Below are positions 26,180 to 36,844 of a stretch of DNA of 50,448 bases, piece by piece (position 1 is the stretch's first letter; each line of letters starts with the position of its first letter). The stretch covers positions 3,859 through 54,306 of the forward strand of contig CAJOJV010000020.1 in NCBI GenBank assembly GCA_905234995.1, read 5' to 3'. Origin of the DNA: an uncultured Eubacterium sp. (GTDB lineage Bacteria > Bacillota > Clostridia > Oscillospirales > Acutalibacteraceae). The notes beneath the pieces are model-generated. The model ran no database searches, had not been told where the DNA came from, and saw only the letters and a list, made by a program, of their open reading frames with translations. Both the position numbers and the translations under genes were made by a program.

Positions 26180-26265
26180 TAAATATTATCATACCGTTCT
26201 GCAAAACAAAGCGCCTTTGGTGTAACAGGTCAAAAGTGCCGTTGCGTTATTATCAAAAAGCACAA

Positions 26266-26304
26266 AAAGAAAACAGACCGAAAAACATAATTACTTTCGG
26301 TCTG
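26266..26304 (-). terminator. intrinsic terminator after mgtE
   Basis: The stem CAGACCGAAA/TTTCGGTCTG (26274-26283 and 26295-26304) is followed by TTTTCTTTTTG on the minus strand. Confidence 0.88.
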
Positions 26305-26339
26305 CTTGCCCCGTTTATATTTTTGGAGCGCATTCTTAT

Positions 26340-27725
26340 TTAATGAAGCTGCGGGATGACCGCGGTTGAAATTCCGAAGAAGACGAGAAGCGAAACCGCA
26401 TCAACAATTGTTGTGATAAACGGAGAGGACATTACCGCGGGGTCAAACCCGATTTTCTTTGCAAGCATCGGCAGTGAACAGCCGATGAATTTTGCAAACA
26501 CAATTTCCACCACGAGAGTGAGGCAAATTGCAAGGTCAATAATCAGAGTGATTTCATCATTATGGAAAAGCATACGGTCAATAAACCAGATTTTTAAGAA
26601 ATTAACCGCCGCAAGCGATACGCCGCACACGAAACCGACGCGCAGCTCTTTCCAAACAACGCGGAAATAATCGCGGAATTCAATCTCGCTCAGGGACATT
26701 GCACGAATAACCGTTACGCTTGCCTGACCGCCCGAATTACCGCCCGTATCCATAAGCATCGGAATAAACGCGGTTAAAATCGTGAGCGTTGCAAGCTTAT
26801 CCTCAAAGGTGGTGATAATGGAGCCCGTAAAGGTTGCGGAAACCATCAGAAGCAAAAGCCACGGGAAGCGGCTTTTCCAGGTTTCGAAAACCGAGGTTTT
26901 AAGATAAACCTTCTCCGTGGGAAGCATAGCGTTCATCTTCTGGATATCCTCTGTGTTTTCCTCCTGGATAACGTCGATAACGTCGTCAATGGTGATGATA
27001 CCGACGAGCCTGTTTTCCATATCAACAACGGGCAAAGCAAGGAAGTCATACTTTGACATAAGTATTGAAGCGTTTTCCCGGTCCTCCAGCGTATTGATTG
27101 AAATAACGTTGGTTTCCATAAAATCGCTGATAACATCCTCATATTCGTGGAGGAGCAGCTCCTTGACTGTTGTAACGCCCAGAAGATGGCGAGAAGCATC
27201 AGTAACGTAGCAGGTGTAAATCGTTTCCTTATCCACGCCCTGGCGCCTTATGCGCTTAAACGCATCCTCAACCGTCATATCCTTTTTGAGGTCAACGAAT
27301 TCCGGAGTCATAATTGAGCCGGCGGAATCCTCGGGATATTTCAGAATAGTGTTAATTGCGATACGGGTTTCGGGATCCGTGTTCTGCAGAATTCTTTTAA
27401 CGAGAGTTGCGGGCATTTCCTCAATGATATCCGCCGCATCATCGACGTAGATTTCATCAAGCACGGCGCGCAGCTCCGTATCAGAGAAAGCGCGGATAAG
27501 ATTTTCCTGCGTGTCGCTGTCAAACTCAACGAAGGTGTCCGCCGCATTTTCCTTCGTTAACATTCGGAAAAAGAACACTCGCGTTTTTTCATCATCAAGC
27601 GCTTCCAAAAGCTGCGCAATATCGGCAGGATTCAGCTCATTCAATAACACCTTAAGCTGACTGATTTGCTTGTTCTGATAAAGCTCCTCAACCTGCTCCA
27701 TCATTTCATCAAAATCAAAATCCAA
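26340..27725 (-). CDS. mgtE: MgtE-family magnesium transporter
   Basis: 461 aa starting at a TTG at 27725 with an AAAGGAAGTGAG site. Order of parts: helical N domain (about 1-125), two CBS domains (about 135-255) that close the channel when Mg2+ is bound, then five membrane helices (about 285-455). The channel signature PMLMDTGGNSGGQ is intact. It imports Mg2+ down the membrane potential. It is last in a transcript with rpe and two envelope-protein genes and ends at a strong terminator. No Mg2+ riboswitch is seen, as only 48 nt precede it. Confidence 0.95.
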   Translation of the reverse strand: MDFDFDEMMEQVEELYQNKQISQLKVLLNELNPADIAQLLEALDDEKTRVFFFRMLTKENAADTFVEFDSDTQENLIRAFSDTELRAVLDEIYVDDAADIIEEMPATLVKRILQNTDPETRIAINTILKYPEDSAGSIMTPEFVDLKKDMTVEDAFKRIRRQGVDKETIYTCYVTDASRHLLGVTTVKELLLHEYEDVISDFMETNVISINTLEDRENASILMSKYDFLALPVVDMENRLVGIITIDDVIDVIQEENTEDIQKMNAMLPTEKVYLKTSVFETWKSRFPWLLLLMVSATFTGSIITTFEDKLATLTILTAFIPMLMDTGGNSGGQASVTVIRAMSLSEIEFRDYFRVVWKELRVGFVCGVSLAAVNFLKIWFIDRMLFHNDEITLIIDLAICLTLVVEIVFAKFIGCSLPMLAKKIGFDPAVMSSPFITTIVDAVSLLVFFGISTAVIPQLH

Positions 27726-27773
27726 GTGCTCACTTCCTTTCAGTGCGTAAGGGTAAACGCCTCTCCGCGTGAA

Positions 27774-28136
27774 TTATTCTTCGTCCTTTTCCTCTTCCTC
27801 AGGCTCAGGAGCTGCATAGAACTCCGGCTCTTCGGAATCATAGGGGTTAACGACTGCCTTTCTGATTGAGGAAAAGGCAACCGCAAACACAACCAGCCCG
27901 CCGATTACGGCGCAGAGGCTGATTAAAAAATTCGGCTTTTCGTAAAACATTTCGCCGGCAACGAAGGAGGTGTAATTTTCCTGCTGCATTTCGGCTTTAA
28001 TCTGCTCAACGGTTTTATCCACGCGCTTAATCTTAAGCGTGTATTTTTTCGTCGTGCCGTCAGAGGCAATGACGGTGAGCGGAATCTGCGGGGTCTGGTC
28101 CTCGCGCAGCTCAAGCCCGGTTATCGGGGTGCACAC
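27774..28136 (-). CDS. 3' half of a frameshifted cadherin-like surface protein
   Basis: As an open frame it would start at a GTG at 28136 and give 120 aa. The first 40 residues (TGLELREDQTPQIPLTVIASDG then KKYTLKIKR) continue the beta-sandwich domain that breaks off in the upstream frame. It then has one membrane helix (about 70-90) and a Glu-rich cytoplasmic tail. No binding site suits the GTG, supporting the view that it is the end of one gene of about 285 codons. Its overlap with the upstream frame is 28121-28136. Confidence 0.75.
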   Translation of the reverse strand: MCTPITGLELREDQTPQIPLTVIASDGTTKKYTLKIKRVDKTVEQIKAEMQQENYTSFVAGEMFYEKPNFLISLCAVIGGLVVFAVAFSSIRKAVVNPYDSEEPEFYAAPEPEEEEKDEE

Positions 28137-28636
28137 CGCGCCGCGTCCGCCGTTACGGGAGTGATATTCAGCACCGTCAAATCACTGGGGATATAGAGCT
28201 TATAAACCGTATCCCTTTCGTTCAGCTCAGGCTGCAGCTCGCCGTACTCGCAGGTGATTGAGGCAAGATTTGCATTGCCGTTTACAGCAAGCTCGCTTAT
28301 GTTCGAATACATAAAGCGATAAATTACGCTTCCGTTTGCAAAATTGAGGGTTACGGAAACGCCGTCCTGCTGATTTGAGGTATAAAGATACTCAATAAAA
28401 ACGCTTGCCTCACCGCTGATTTTATAGCCCGAAACCACTGCGCTCTGAGCGGGGTTATCAAGGGTTACAGTGAAATCCGTTTTGCCCTGAGCAAAGCCGC
28501 CGTCCACCGCCGCATTTGAAAAGGTGATATCCTCAAGATACGGGGCATCCGCAATCGGCGCCGTGGCGGCATAAGCGCTGAGGGAAGCGGTTAAAAGCAC
28601 AACCAGCGCAAGCGCGCATAACAAAATTCTTTTCAT
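28121..28636 (-). CDS. 5' half of a frameshifted cadherin-like surface protein
   Basis: From the ATG at 28636 (AGAGG site) this frame gives 171 aa: a signal peptide (1-23), a first beta-sandwich region, and the start of a cadherin-like beta-sandwich domain (ELNERDTVYKLYIPSDLTVLNITPV). It then ends abruptly at DAARCAPR. In the minus strand the sequence GACGCGGCGCGGTG (28134-28147) lacks one G compared with the reading that would give D-A-A-A-V-C and run on into the 27774-28136 frame. The intact product would be a secreted protein anchored by a C-terminal helix. The gene sits between the barrel protein and mgtE. Confidence 0.78.
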   Translation of the reverse strand: MKRILLCALALVVLLTASLSAYAATAPIADAPYLEDITFSNAAVDGGFAQGKTDFTVTLDNPAQSAVVSGYKISGEASVFIEYLYTSNQQDGVSVTLNFANGSVIYRFMYSNISELAVNGNANLASITCEYGELQPELNERDTVYKLYIPSDLTVLNITPVTADAARCAPR

Positions 28637-28656
28637 AAATTTTACCTCTTGCCGCA

Positions 28657-29751
28657 TTATTCGGAAAGAATATAGGAGCTGACTGCGGCAGCATCAAGCC
28701 CCTCCTTTGCTGCTGATAATTCAGCATTTGTTTTTATGAAATAAACGGCATTGCTGCCTATATCCTCGGAAAGCTTATTTTCAATGTCGGCAGAAACCGA
28801 GCCCTCGTCAATAACGTCGCCGTCCTCATCATAAACGACCCTGCGTGTTACGCTTACATTAACGGCGCGAAGCAGCTTGATTTCCGTGCCCAAATCGGCA
28901 TAAAGCCTTGCGGCAAGATAATCAAAGCCGTCGTTATAATTATCCGAAATCGCCTCCGGCAAATCCGTGCCGTCAAGCACGAAAACGGTTACGCCCATTT
29001 CATAAGCCTCAAGAATAATATCCTTGATGTATTTATACGCCGTCTGCGAATCGGGGTTAAGATAGGTGTTATCCCTGCCGTCCGTATAAGGAATTGAATT
29101 GCTGTCCAGCACGGCTGCGGAGCTATCCTGCGCGGGCACGAGATTATCAAGATAGCAATAAACCCTGCCGACCGCAAGAATATCGTTGCTTTTCAGCGTT
29201 TCAACGGAAAGCTTAAGATTGCCTGCGGGAAAGGCAACCGCGCCGTAAGTATCCACAGCGGCAAGCCTGCTTTTGTAGCCCACGGAGCCCTCGCTTCGCT
29301 TAAGGTCAAAGGTTATGCTGTTATATCCGTTTTCCGCGGCATCCGAAATAACGGATTCAAGCATAACACCGCCGTCAAGCGAAATGCTTTCAACATATTT
29401 TGATTTAAGATTCAGCGCAACCTCATTCATAGTGCCGCCGTTATCATCATCTGCGGATGATGCGGAGGGCATAGCGTTTCGCTGCATATAGACATCCATT
29501 CCCATGTAGCCCACGCCCATAACAAGAAATGCAATCAGGACGGCGGCAAGCGCCTTGCCGAGCTTTTTAAGCTTAGCCCTGTGCTGCTTTTTCTTTTTCG
29601 TTTTGGGGCGGAGATAATCAAATTTATCGGAATAAATACCCGTGCCCTCCGGCTCGTTATACTTTTCGGCAAAGTCTATTTCCCTGCCGACCTCGGGCTC
29701 CGTCCAGCGTTGGTTGCGCTCTTTATTCTTATAAAAGCGCTTTTTCTTCAT
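28657..29751 (-). CDS. membrane-anchored TIM-barrel-like protein (possible DUF4015 type)
   Basis: 364 aa. A basic, Lys-rich cytoplasmic N-terminus (1-65) and a single membrane helix (about 67-87) hold an extracytoplasmic domain. That domain resembles putative glycoside-hydrolase barrels of the DUF4015 type: SVISDAAENGYNSITFDLKRSEGSVGY (about 130-156), and later LNPDSQTAYKYIKDIILEAYEMGVTVFVLDG, where a sequence before an Asp ends a strand. The match is to the general pattern only. The GAGG site follows the rpe stop closely. Confidence 0.65.
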   Translation of the reverse strand: MKKKRFYKNKERNQRWTEPEVGREIDFAEKYNEPEGTGIYSDKFDYLRPKTKKKKQHRAKLKKLGKALAAVLIAFLVMGVGYMGMDVYMQRNAMPSASSADDDNGGTMNEVALNLKSKYVESISLDGGVMLESVISDAAENGYNSITFDLKRSEGSVGYKSRLAAVDTYGAVAFPAGNLKLSVETLKSNDILAVGRVYCYLDNLVPAQDSSAAVLDSNSIPYTDGRDNTYLNPDSQTAYKYIKDIILEAYEMGVTVFVLDGTDLPEAISDNYNDGFDYLAARLYADLGTEIKLLRAVNVSVTRRVVYDEDGDVIDEGSVSADIENKLSEDIGSNAVYFIKTNAELSAAKEGLDAAAVSSYILSE

Positions 29752-29763
29752 TTATATCCTCGG

Positions 29764-30417
29764 TTATTTCTGAAAACTATCCTTTGCGTTCTGCATTAAA
29801 AGCTCAATCATTTCGCTCGGGCTTTCACTGCTGAAAACAGCATTGCCCGCAACGAAAACATTTGCGCCCGCCTTGGCGCAGGTTTTAATCGTTTCGGCAT
29901 TCACGCCGCCGTCAACCTGAATATCAAGCTCGGGGAAATCCGCGCGCAACTTTTCAATCTTGGGCATCATATCCGCCATAAAGCTCTGCCCGCCGAAGCC
30001 TGGCTCAACCGTCATAACGAGCACCATTGAAAGCCTGTCAATATAGGGATAAACCGCCTCAATCGGGGTGTTCGGCTTAACGGAAAGCGAAGCCCTGCAG
30101 CCGCATTCAAGGATTTTATTAATCGTTTCGTTAACGTCGCTGTCACACTCAACGTGGAAGGTGATGAGGTCTGCGCCTGCGTCTGCAAAAGCCTCAATAT
30201 ATTTAAGCGGCTCCGAAATCATCAGATGCACGTCAAACGGAATATTGCAGAATTTGCTGAGCGCCTTGATAACGGGCGGACCGATTGAAATATTAGGCAC
30301 GAAATGCCCGTCCATAACGTCAAGATGAATGAGCTGCGCCTTTTCGCATTTTGCAAGCTCTGCGCCGAGATTTGCATAATTTGCGGAAAGAATTGATGGT
30401 GAGATTTTAATATCCAT
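29764..30417 (-). CDS. rpe: ribulose-phosphate 3-epimerase
   Basis: Interconverts ribulose 5-phosphate and xylulose 5-phosphate in the pentose phosphate pathway. A 217-aa TIM barrel with intact signatures: ISPSILSANYANL at the start, LIHLDVMDGHFVPNIS with metal-ligand His and Asp, FDVHLMI, MTVEPGFGGQ and the final QVDGGVN plus AGNAVF. It is first in a transcript running to mgtE, from the promoter at 30466-30494. Confidence 0.97.
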   Translation of the reverse strand: MDIKISPSILSANYANLGAELAKCEKAQLIHLDVMDGHFVPNISIGPPVIKALSKFCNIPFDVHLMISEPLKYIEAFADAGADLITFHVECDSDVNETINKILECGCRASLSVKPNTPIEAVYPYIDRLSMVLVMTVEPGFGGQSFMADMMPKIEKLRADFPELDIQVDGGVNAETIKTCAKAGANVFVAGNAVFSSESPSEMIELLMQNAKDSFQK

Positions 30418-30465
30418 TTAATGCTCCGAAAACATATTAAATAAATAATATCTATAGTTAGGTTT

Positions 30466-30494
30466 ATTATACATAAAAGTTATATTAAAATCAA
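30466..30494 (-). promoter_or_regulatory. sigma-A promoter of the rpe-mgtE unit
   Basis: TTGATT (30489-30494) and TATAAT (30466-30471) with a 17-bp spacer on the minus strand. Confidence 0.78.
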
Positions 30495-30500
30495 CCATTA

Positions 30501-30530
30501 AAAAAACAGGAGAGTGTTGCTCTCCTGTTT
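30501..30530 (-). terminator. intrinsic terminator after the nitroreductase-like gene
   Basis: The stem AAACAGGAGAG/CTCTCCTGTTT (30504-30514 and 30520-30530) runs into a T-rich tract on the minus strand. Confidence 0.85.
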
Positions 30531-30585
30531 AAGTTGTCAGTTGTTAGTGACCGGTGGCCGGTTAGCGGTCGCTGCGCTCCGATTA

Positions 30586-31347
30586 TTATTCCGTTTCAGA
30601 AGCGGTCGGGAATTTGATTATGCGTTCGCCGTCCGCAATAAATTTGCCGTCCTTCCATTCGCCCTTTATTCCCTTTGCGGAAGCGCCGAGCTGAAAATGA
30701 AGCTGAGCTATGCCGAAATCAATACTTTTGATTGAATACGGCTCCTCCACGCTGCCGGAAATCACGCCGTTTTCATATCTGAAATTAACGGGGCGACAGT
30801 TAACGGAGCTTGGCGCCTTTTCAACCTGCTGCATTGCAAACACATATTCGGGCGGAAGCTTTTCATCGCAAAACTCAAACATCTTCTGATAAGGCTTGCT
30901 TTTCTTATGGGTGGCGTTATAAATAATCTTTTCCTTAACGCTCTTTTCCTTGCTGACGAAGCCTATTGCGATAACGCAATAAAGCCGATAGCCCTTCGGA
31001 ATATCAAGCACTTCCATAAGCTTATTCTCATTATACGAGCCGACCCAGCAGGTGCCGAGCCCGTGAAACGCGCATTGCAGCACTATCGTTTCGCCGTAAT
31101 AACCGCAGAGCTCGCGCGCAGGAACAGTATCCCTGCCGCAGACGGCAATCAGGCTCATATTGCCCTTTTGCACGTTGAAGGCAAAGCGCGCGTCCTCAAC
31201 GAAATAAAACTGCAGCTCCTCGCGCTGATTAACGTATTCCACCATATCGCGGATGACCGCCTTCGTATCCTCATCAAGGGGAATATTTCTGAACGTGCGG
31301 CGGGAGCAGCGCTTATCAATTGCAATCAAATATTCTTCATTCGTCAT
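30586..31347 (-). CDS. nitroreductase-superfamily protein (TM1586-like)
   Basis: 253 aa. RCSRRTFRNIPLDEDT at 13-28 is the typical N-terminal FMN-phosphate-binding Arg/Ser sequence. AFHGLGTCWVGSYNENKL (about 93-110) matches the second conserved region, and KAPSSVNCRPVNFRYENG (about 177-194) resembles a repeat of the fold. These fit the putative TM nitroreductase group that carries two fold halves in one chain. Substrate unknown, with flavin binding expected. It overlaps the GDPD gene by 4 nt (ATGA) and is followed by a terminator. Confidence 0.82.
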   Translation of the reverse strand: MTNEEYLIAIDKRCSRRTFRNIPLDEDTKAVIRDMVEYVNQREELQFYFVEDARFAFNVQKGNMSLIAVCGRDTVPARELCGYYGETIVLQCAFHGLGTCWVGSYNENKLMEVLDIPKGYRLYCVIAIGFVSKEKSVKEKIIYNATHKKSKPYQKMFEFCDEKLPPEYVFAMQQVEKAPSSVNCRPVNFRYENGVISGSVEEPYSIKSIDFGIAQLHFQLGASAKGIKGEWKDGKFIADGERIIKFPTASETE

Positions 31348-32186
31348 GCTTTTTTACCCCAATTATCAATGATATCAATCAGCAGGTCATATTCCTTAGT
31401 GGTGATATTATCCGGCATAATGGAGAGCGCCCTTTTCATAGTGAGCTCGTTATTAACCGTCCACACCGAGAATTTATAGCCGTTATCGTGAAGCAAATCG
31501 GAAAGCGTGCCGCTGGCGTATTTATAATTGCAGTTAATGCCGATTGCGCCCGTTTCCTCAAGCGTTTTCAGCAGCCTTTGCTGATAATCGGCGGAGAAAA
31601 TCTCAATCCTTGAAACCTGGCAGTTATAATAATAATCCATATCCTTGCACTTGGAGTCCTTAACCGCCTTAATGTTAAGCACGTCAACACCGGTCAGAAA
31701 CGCGCGGTCAAGTAAGCCGTATTCCTCAAGCATATCATAGAGCGCGTTAAGCGTTCTTGCCTCCTTGATATCAAGGTTTATTTTGCAATCCGCAGCCTTT
31801 AGCAGCTCAAACGCGTCTGCAAGCGGGGTGCCGTCGCTGTTCGTGAGCGCAATATCGTGGTTCATAACCAAGGTGCCGTCAGGGCGCTGGCGAACGTCAA
31901 GCTCCAGAATTTCAACGCCGTGATTAATCGCCGCTTCAACCGAGGCAAGCGAATTTTCATCCGTTTCAAACGCGCCCGTGTGCGCTGTTATTGTGAAATC
32001 CTCCCTGAAGCGCAGAGTTCTTTCATCATAGCTTTTCGTAACTGCATAAAGCGCAACACCCATAACCATAGCCACCGAAACGAGAAAGGCGAAAACCTGA
32101 TAAGAAAAATGCTTTGCCCAGGTCAGCGTCATATTTCGCTTTAAAAACCTTTTAAATTTTTGCCATTTGGAAATTTTTTCCGTCAT
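31344..32186 (-). CDS. glycerophosphodiester phosphodiesterase-like membrane protein
   Basis: 280 aa from the ATG at 32186 (AAGGGTG site); the longer frame runs into guaB. One membrane helix (about 28-50) anchors an extracytoplasmic GDPD domain. The active-site elements are His69 (in HTG), Glu77-Asn78, Glu95 and Asp97 (ELDV) and His110-Asp111. The usual HRG triad reads HTG here, so the conserved Arg is Thr. The other metal and acid-base residues are kept. It probably hydrolyses glycerophosphodiesters or teichoic-acid-like polymers, but the Arg change leaves the activity uncertain. Confidence 0.85.
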   Translation of the reverse strand: MTEKISKWQKFKRFLKRNMTLTWAKHFSYQVFAFLVSVAMVMGVALYAVTKSYDERTLRFREDFTITAHTGAFETDENSLASVEAAINHGVEILELDVRQRPDGTLVMNHDIALTNSDGTPLADAFELLKAADCKINLDIKEARTLNALYDMLEEYGLLDRAFLTGVDVLNIKAVKDSKCKDMDYYYNCQVSRIEIFSADYQQRLLKTLEETGAIGINCNYKYASGTLSDLLHDNGYKFSVWTVNNELTMKRALSIMPDNITTKEYDLLIDIIDNWGKKA

Positions 32187-32211
32187 TAATGACACCCTTT
32201 TAATTATAAAG

Positions 32212-32250
32212 AACACAAAAGAGGCAGTAGCTGCCTCTTTATGGTTTGTG

Positions 32251-32253
<3 letters not shown>
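32212..32253 (-). terminator. long hairpin after guaB
   Basis: The inner stem GAGGCAG/CTGCCTC (32221-32227 and 32231-32237) is extended by AAA/TTT, and outer arms AACACAAA/TTTGTGTT lie further out. The outer arm contains the guaB stop codon. The T-tract is weak, so termination may be partial, with read-through into the GDPD gene. Confidence 0.65.
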
Positions 32254-34301
<2,048 letters not shown>

Positions 34302-34302
34302 A

Positions 34303-34932
34303 TCAAACGCCGACCTTTTTGCAATAATCACTCATCGGGCATTCAGCGCATTTCGGCTTTCTTGCAGGGCAGATATCGCGCCCGAAAAGCACGATTCTGT
34401 GGCAGAAATCAGAGCTCTCCTCCGGCGGAAGAAGCTTTTTCAGCTCAAGCTCAATCTTCTTCGGGTCCTTTTCATTTACGAGCCCTATGCGGTTTGAAAT
34501 GCGGATGCAATGGGTATCCACAACGACTGCGGGCTTGCCGTAAACATCGCCCACAATCAGATTTGCGGTTTTTCTGCCGACTCCGGGCAAGGTGGTTAAA
34601 TCCTCAATATTATCGGGCACGACGCCGCCGAAATCCGAAAGGATTTTCTGCGCCATACCGATGATTGATTCCGCCTTTGCGCGATAGAAGCCGCAGGAAT
34701 GTATGTAATTCTCAATATCCTTTATATCCGCGGCGGCATAATCCTCAATGGTTTTATACCTTGCAAACAGCGCGGGGGTGACGAGATTCACCCTTGCATC
34801 CGTGCACTGCGCGGAAAGGCGCGTTGCCACGAGAAGCTCAAACGCATTTCCCGCTTCAAGCGAGCAGATTGCATCCGGATATATTTCTTTTAAAATTTCA
34901 ACTGCCTTTAAGGCTCTTTCTTTCTTAGTCAT
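34303..34932 (-). CDS. nth: endonuclease III (DNA glycosylase/AP lyase)
   Basis: 209 aa. Removes oxidised pyrimidines and cleaves abasic sites. The helix-hairpin-helix LPGVGRKTAN contains the catalytic Lys (about residue 118), and the catalytic Asp is in VVDTHCIRIS. A [4Fe-4S] cluster motif Cys-x6-Cys-x2-Cys-x5-Cys is at the C-terminus (CPARKPKCAECPMSDYC). It overlaps the rarA end by 8 nt. Confidence 0.97.
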   Translation of the reverse strand: MTKKERALKAVEILKEIYPDAICSLEAGNAFELLVATRLSAQCTDARVNLVTPALFARYKTIEDYAAADIKDIENYIHSCGFYRAKAESIIGMAQKILSDFGGVVPDNIEDLTTLPGVGRKTANLIVGDVYGKPAVVVDTHCIRISNRIGLVNEKDPKKIELELKKLLPPEESSDFCHRIVLFGRDICPARKPKCAECPMSDYCKKVGV

Positions 34933-36190
34933 TCTTTATTTTATCCCAATAATTCTTAAATCCCTGCTCCGTTTTATTATCGCCGGGGGTATAATATTTT
35001 GCATTTTTGATTACATCGGGCAAATACTGCTGGGCAACCCAATGGTTTTCATATGAATGGGGATATTTATAAAACTGACCCTTAACAGCAGCATCCTCGC
35101 CGTCAAAATGCTTGTTCTGAAGCTGACGGGGTATCGGGCCGTAATTGCCGTTTTTTACGTCTGCAATCGCCCTGTCAATCGCGTCAGCGCCCGAATTGCT
35201 TTTCGGCGCAGAGGCAACCAAAATCACAGCGTCCGCAAGCGGTATTCTTGCCTCGGGCAGACCGACCATCAGCGCCGCGTCAACCGCTGCCTTGACGATT
35301 GGAATTATCTGCGGATAGGCAAGCCCAACGTCCTCGCACGCGCAGACCATCAGCCTGCGGCAGGCGGAGGGCAAATCCCCCGCTTCAATCAGCCTTGCAA
35401 GATAATGCAACGCCGCATTAACGTCCGAGCCGCGCAGGCTTTTCTGATAAGCGGAAATAATATCATAATGCTCATCGCCCTCACGGTCATATTTAACAGC
35501 GCTTTTCTGCGTTAATTCATCGGCATTTTCAAGGGTTACGAGCCTTTTGCCGTTTTCCTCTTTGGCGCAATAATAGCAATTTTCAACGCTGTTGAGCGCC
35601 TTACGAACATCGCCGCCGCAGCCCCTTGCAATCTTCTCCGCAACGCCCTGCTCAATATCGAGCTCTGCGCCGTTTTCCTTTGCAATGAAATCAAAGCCGC
35701 GCTCAACCGCAGGCACGATTTCCTGCCATTCAATTGACTTGAATTCAAACACCGTTGAACGGGAAAGGATTGCGGGATATATGTAAAAATAAGGATTTTC
35801 AGTTGTTGAGGCAATCAGCGTTATTGAGCCGTTTTCAATGAATTCAAGCAGGCTTTGCTGCTGGCGCTTATTGAAATACTGAATTTCATCAAGATAGAGC
35901 AGAATGCCGTTGGGGGCTTCAAAGGTGTCCAGCTCCGCAACGATATCCTTTATATCCTTGGTTGAGGCGGTAGTGCCGTTCAGGCGGCGCAACGCCCTTT
36001 TCGTTTTATTTGCGATGATTGAGGCAACGGTCGTTTTGCCGACTCCCGACGGTCCGTAAAATATTAAATTCGGGATATTTCCGCTCATAATCATCTGATA
36101 TAGCGGCTTATCGGGGCTGAGCAAATGGCGCTGGCCGACAACGTCCTCAAGCTCCGTCGGCCTCATTCTTGCCGCTAAAGGATTATTCAT
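34925..36190 (-). CDS. rarA: replication-associated recombination protein A (RarA/MgsA)
   Basis: 421 aa AAA+ ATPase acting at stalled replication forks. Walker A GPSGVGKTT (about 46-54), Walker B LLYLDEIQYF, and sensor 1 STTENPYF. The C-terminal tetramerisation region has ACEDVGLAYPQI, PLADAVILVASAPKSN and YKYPHSYENHWV, all family marks. An AAGGAG site precedes it, and it overlaps the queH stop by 8 nt. Co-transcription with nth makes a small DNA-repair unit. Confidence 0.96.
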   Translation of the reverse strand: MNNPLAARMRPTELEDVVGQRHLLSPDKPLYQMIMSGNIPNLIFYGPSGVGKTTVASIIANKTKRALRRLNGTTASTKDIKDIVAELDTFEAPNGILLYLDEIQYFNKRQQQSLLEFIENGSITLIASTTENPYFYIYPAILSRSTVFEFKSIEWQEIVPAVERGFDFIAKENGAELDIEQGVAEKIARGCGGDVRKALNSVENCYYCAKEENGKRLVTLENADELTQKSAVKYDREGDEHYDIISAYQKSLRGSDVNAALHYLARLIEAGDLPSACRRLMVCACEDVGLAYPQIIPIVKAAVDAALMVGLPEARIPLADAVILVASAPKSNSGADAIDRAIADVKNGNYGPIPRQLQNKHFDGEDAAVKGQFYKYPHSYENHWVAQQYLPDVIKNAKYYTPGDNKTEQGFKNYWDKIKND

Positions 36191-36824
36191 AATTGTTCTC
36201 CTTAATCATATCTCTTTCAACCTTTGAAAAAGCGCAGCCGCAGAAATTCTGGCGGTATAAATCATACTGAGCGGAAAGCTCTATTGAGCGCTTATAGCCC
36301 TCTTTCTTTTTGAAATCCGAGGGCAACCATTTAACCCCGTATTTCTCTGCAAGCTCAAAGCCGATTTCATTAATCTTTTGGGCGTTTTTCAGCGGGCTGA
36401 TTGAAAGCGTTGTGCAAAAATAATCAAAGCCCTCAGCGCTTGCATAAGCCGCAGTTTTTTCAAGCCGCAGGCGATAGCAGGCAAAGCAGCGCTCGCCGCC
36501 CTCGGGCAAAAGCTCCATACCCTCAACCGTATCCAGAAATTCGCCGTAATTATATTCGCCGTCAATCAGCTTAACGGGATGCTCAAACGGCATTGAATTA
36601 ACGAGCCTTTTAAGCTCCGAAAACCTTTTTTTAAACTCGGATTCGGGCGAAATGTTCGGATTATAATAATAAACCGTTATATCAAAATATTTGTTTAAAT
36701 ACTCAAGACAGGCGCTTGAGCACGGCGCACAGCAGGCATGAAGCAAAAGAGAGGGCAGTTTCTGCTCTCTCTTGTTTTTTTCAATAATCTTTTCAGTTTC
36801 CTTTGAGTAGTTTATCTTATTCAT
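36183..36824 (-). CDS. queH: epoxyqueuosine reductase QueH
   Basis: 213 aa from the ATG at 36824; the longer frame passes through the structured repeat upstream. It catalyses the last step of queuosine tRNA modification in bacteria lacking QueG. Conserved Cys pairs for the iron-sulfur and metal sites are Cys31-Cys32 (HACCAPC), Cys113 and Cys116 (RCFACYRLRL), and a later FCGC. PLKNAQKINEIG and the YGVKWLPSDFKK region also match the family (DUF208). It is first in the queH-rarA-nth-aroK series. No other queuosine gene is in the window. Confidence 0.92.
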   Translation of the reverse strand: MNKINYSKETEKIIEKNKREQKLPSLLLHACCAPCSSACLEYLNKYFDITVYYYNPNISPESEFKKRFSELKRLVNSMPFEHPVKLIDGEYNYGEFLDTVEGMELLPEGGERCFACYRLRLEKTAAYASAEGFDYFCTTLSISPLKNAQKINEIGFELAEKYGVKWLPSDFKKKEGYKRSIELSAQYDLYRQNFCGCAFSKVERDMIKENNYE

Positions 36825-36844
36825 AATTATTGCTTCCGGTATGA

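Noticed and set aside
27726-27773. Magnesium riboswitch (M-box) before mgtE
   Set aside because: Only 48 nt separate mgtE from the preceding gene, too little for an M-box, and mgtE is inside a longer transcript.
28121-28147. Programmed ribosomal frameshift in the cadherin-like gene
   Set aside because: No slippery heptamer is seen at the overlap, and a simple loss of one G in a GC-rich run explains the break better.
30907-31479. Plus-strand frame of 190 codons opposite the nitroreductase-like gene
   Set aside because: It crosses two coupled minus-strand genes with good motifs, and no binding site or recognisable domain is seen.
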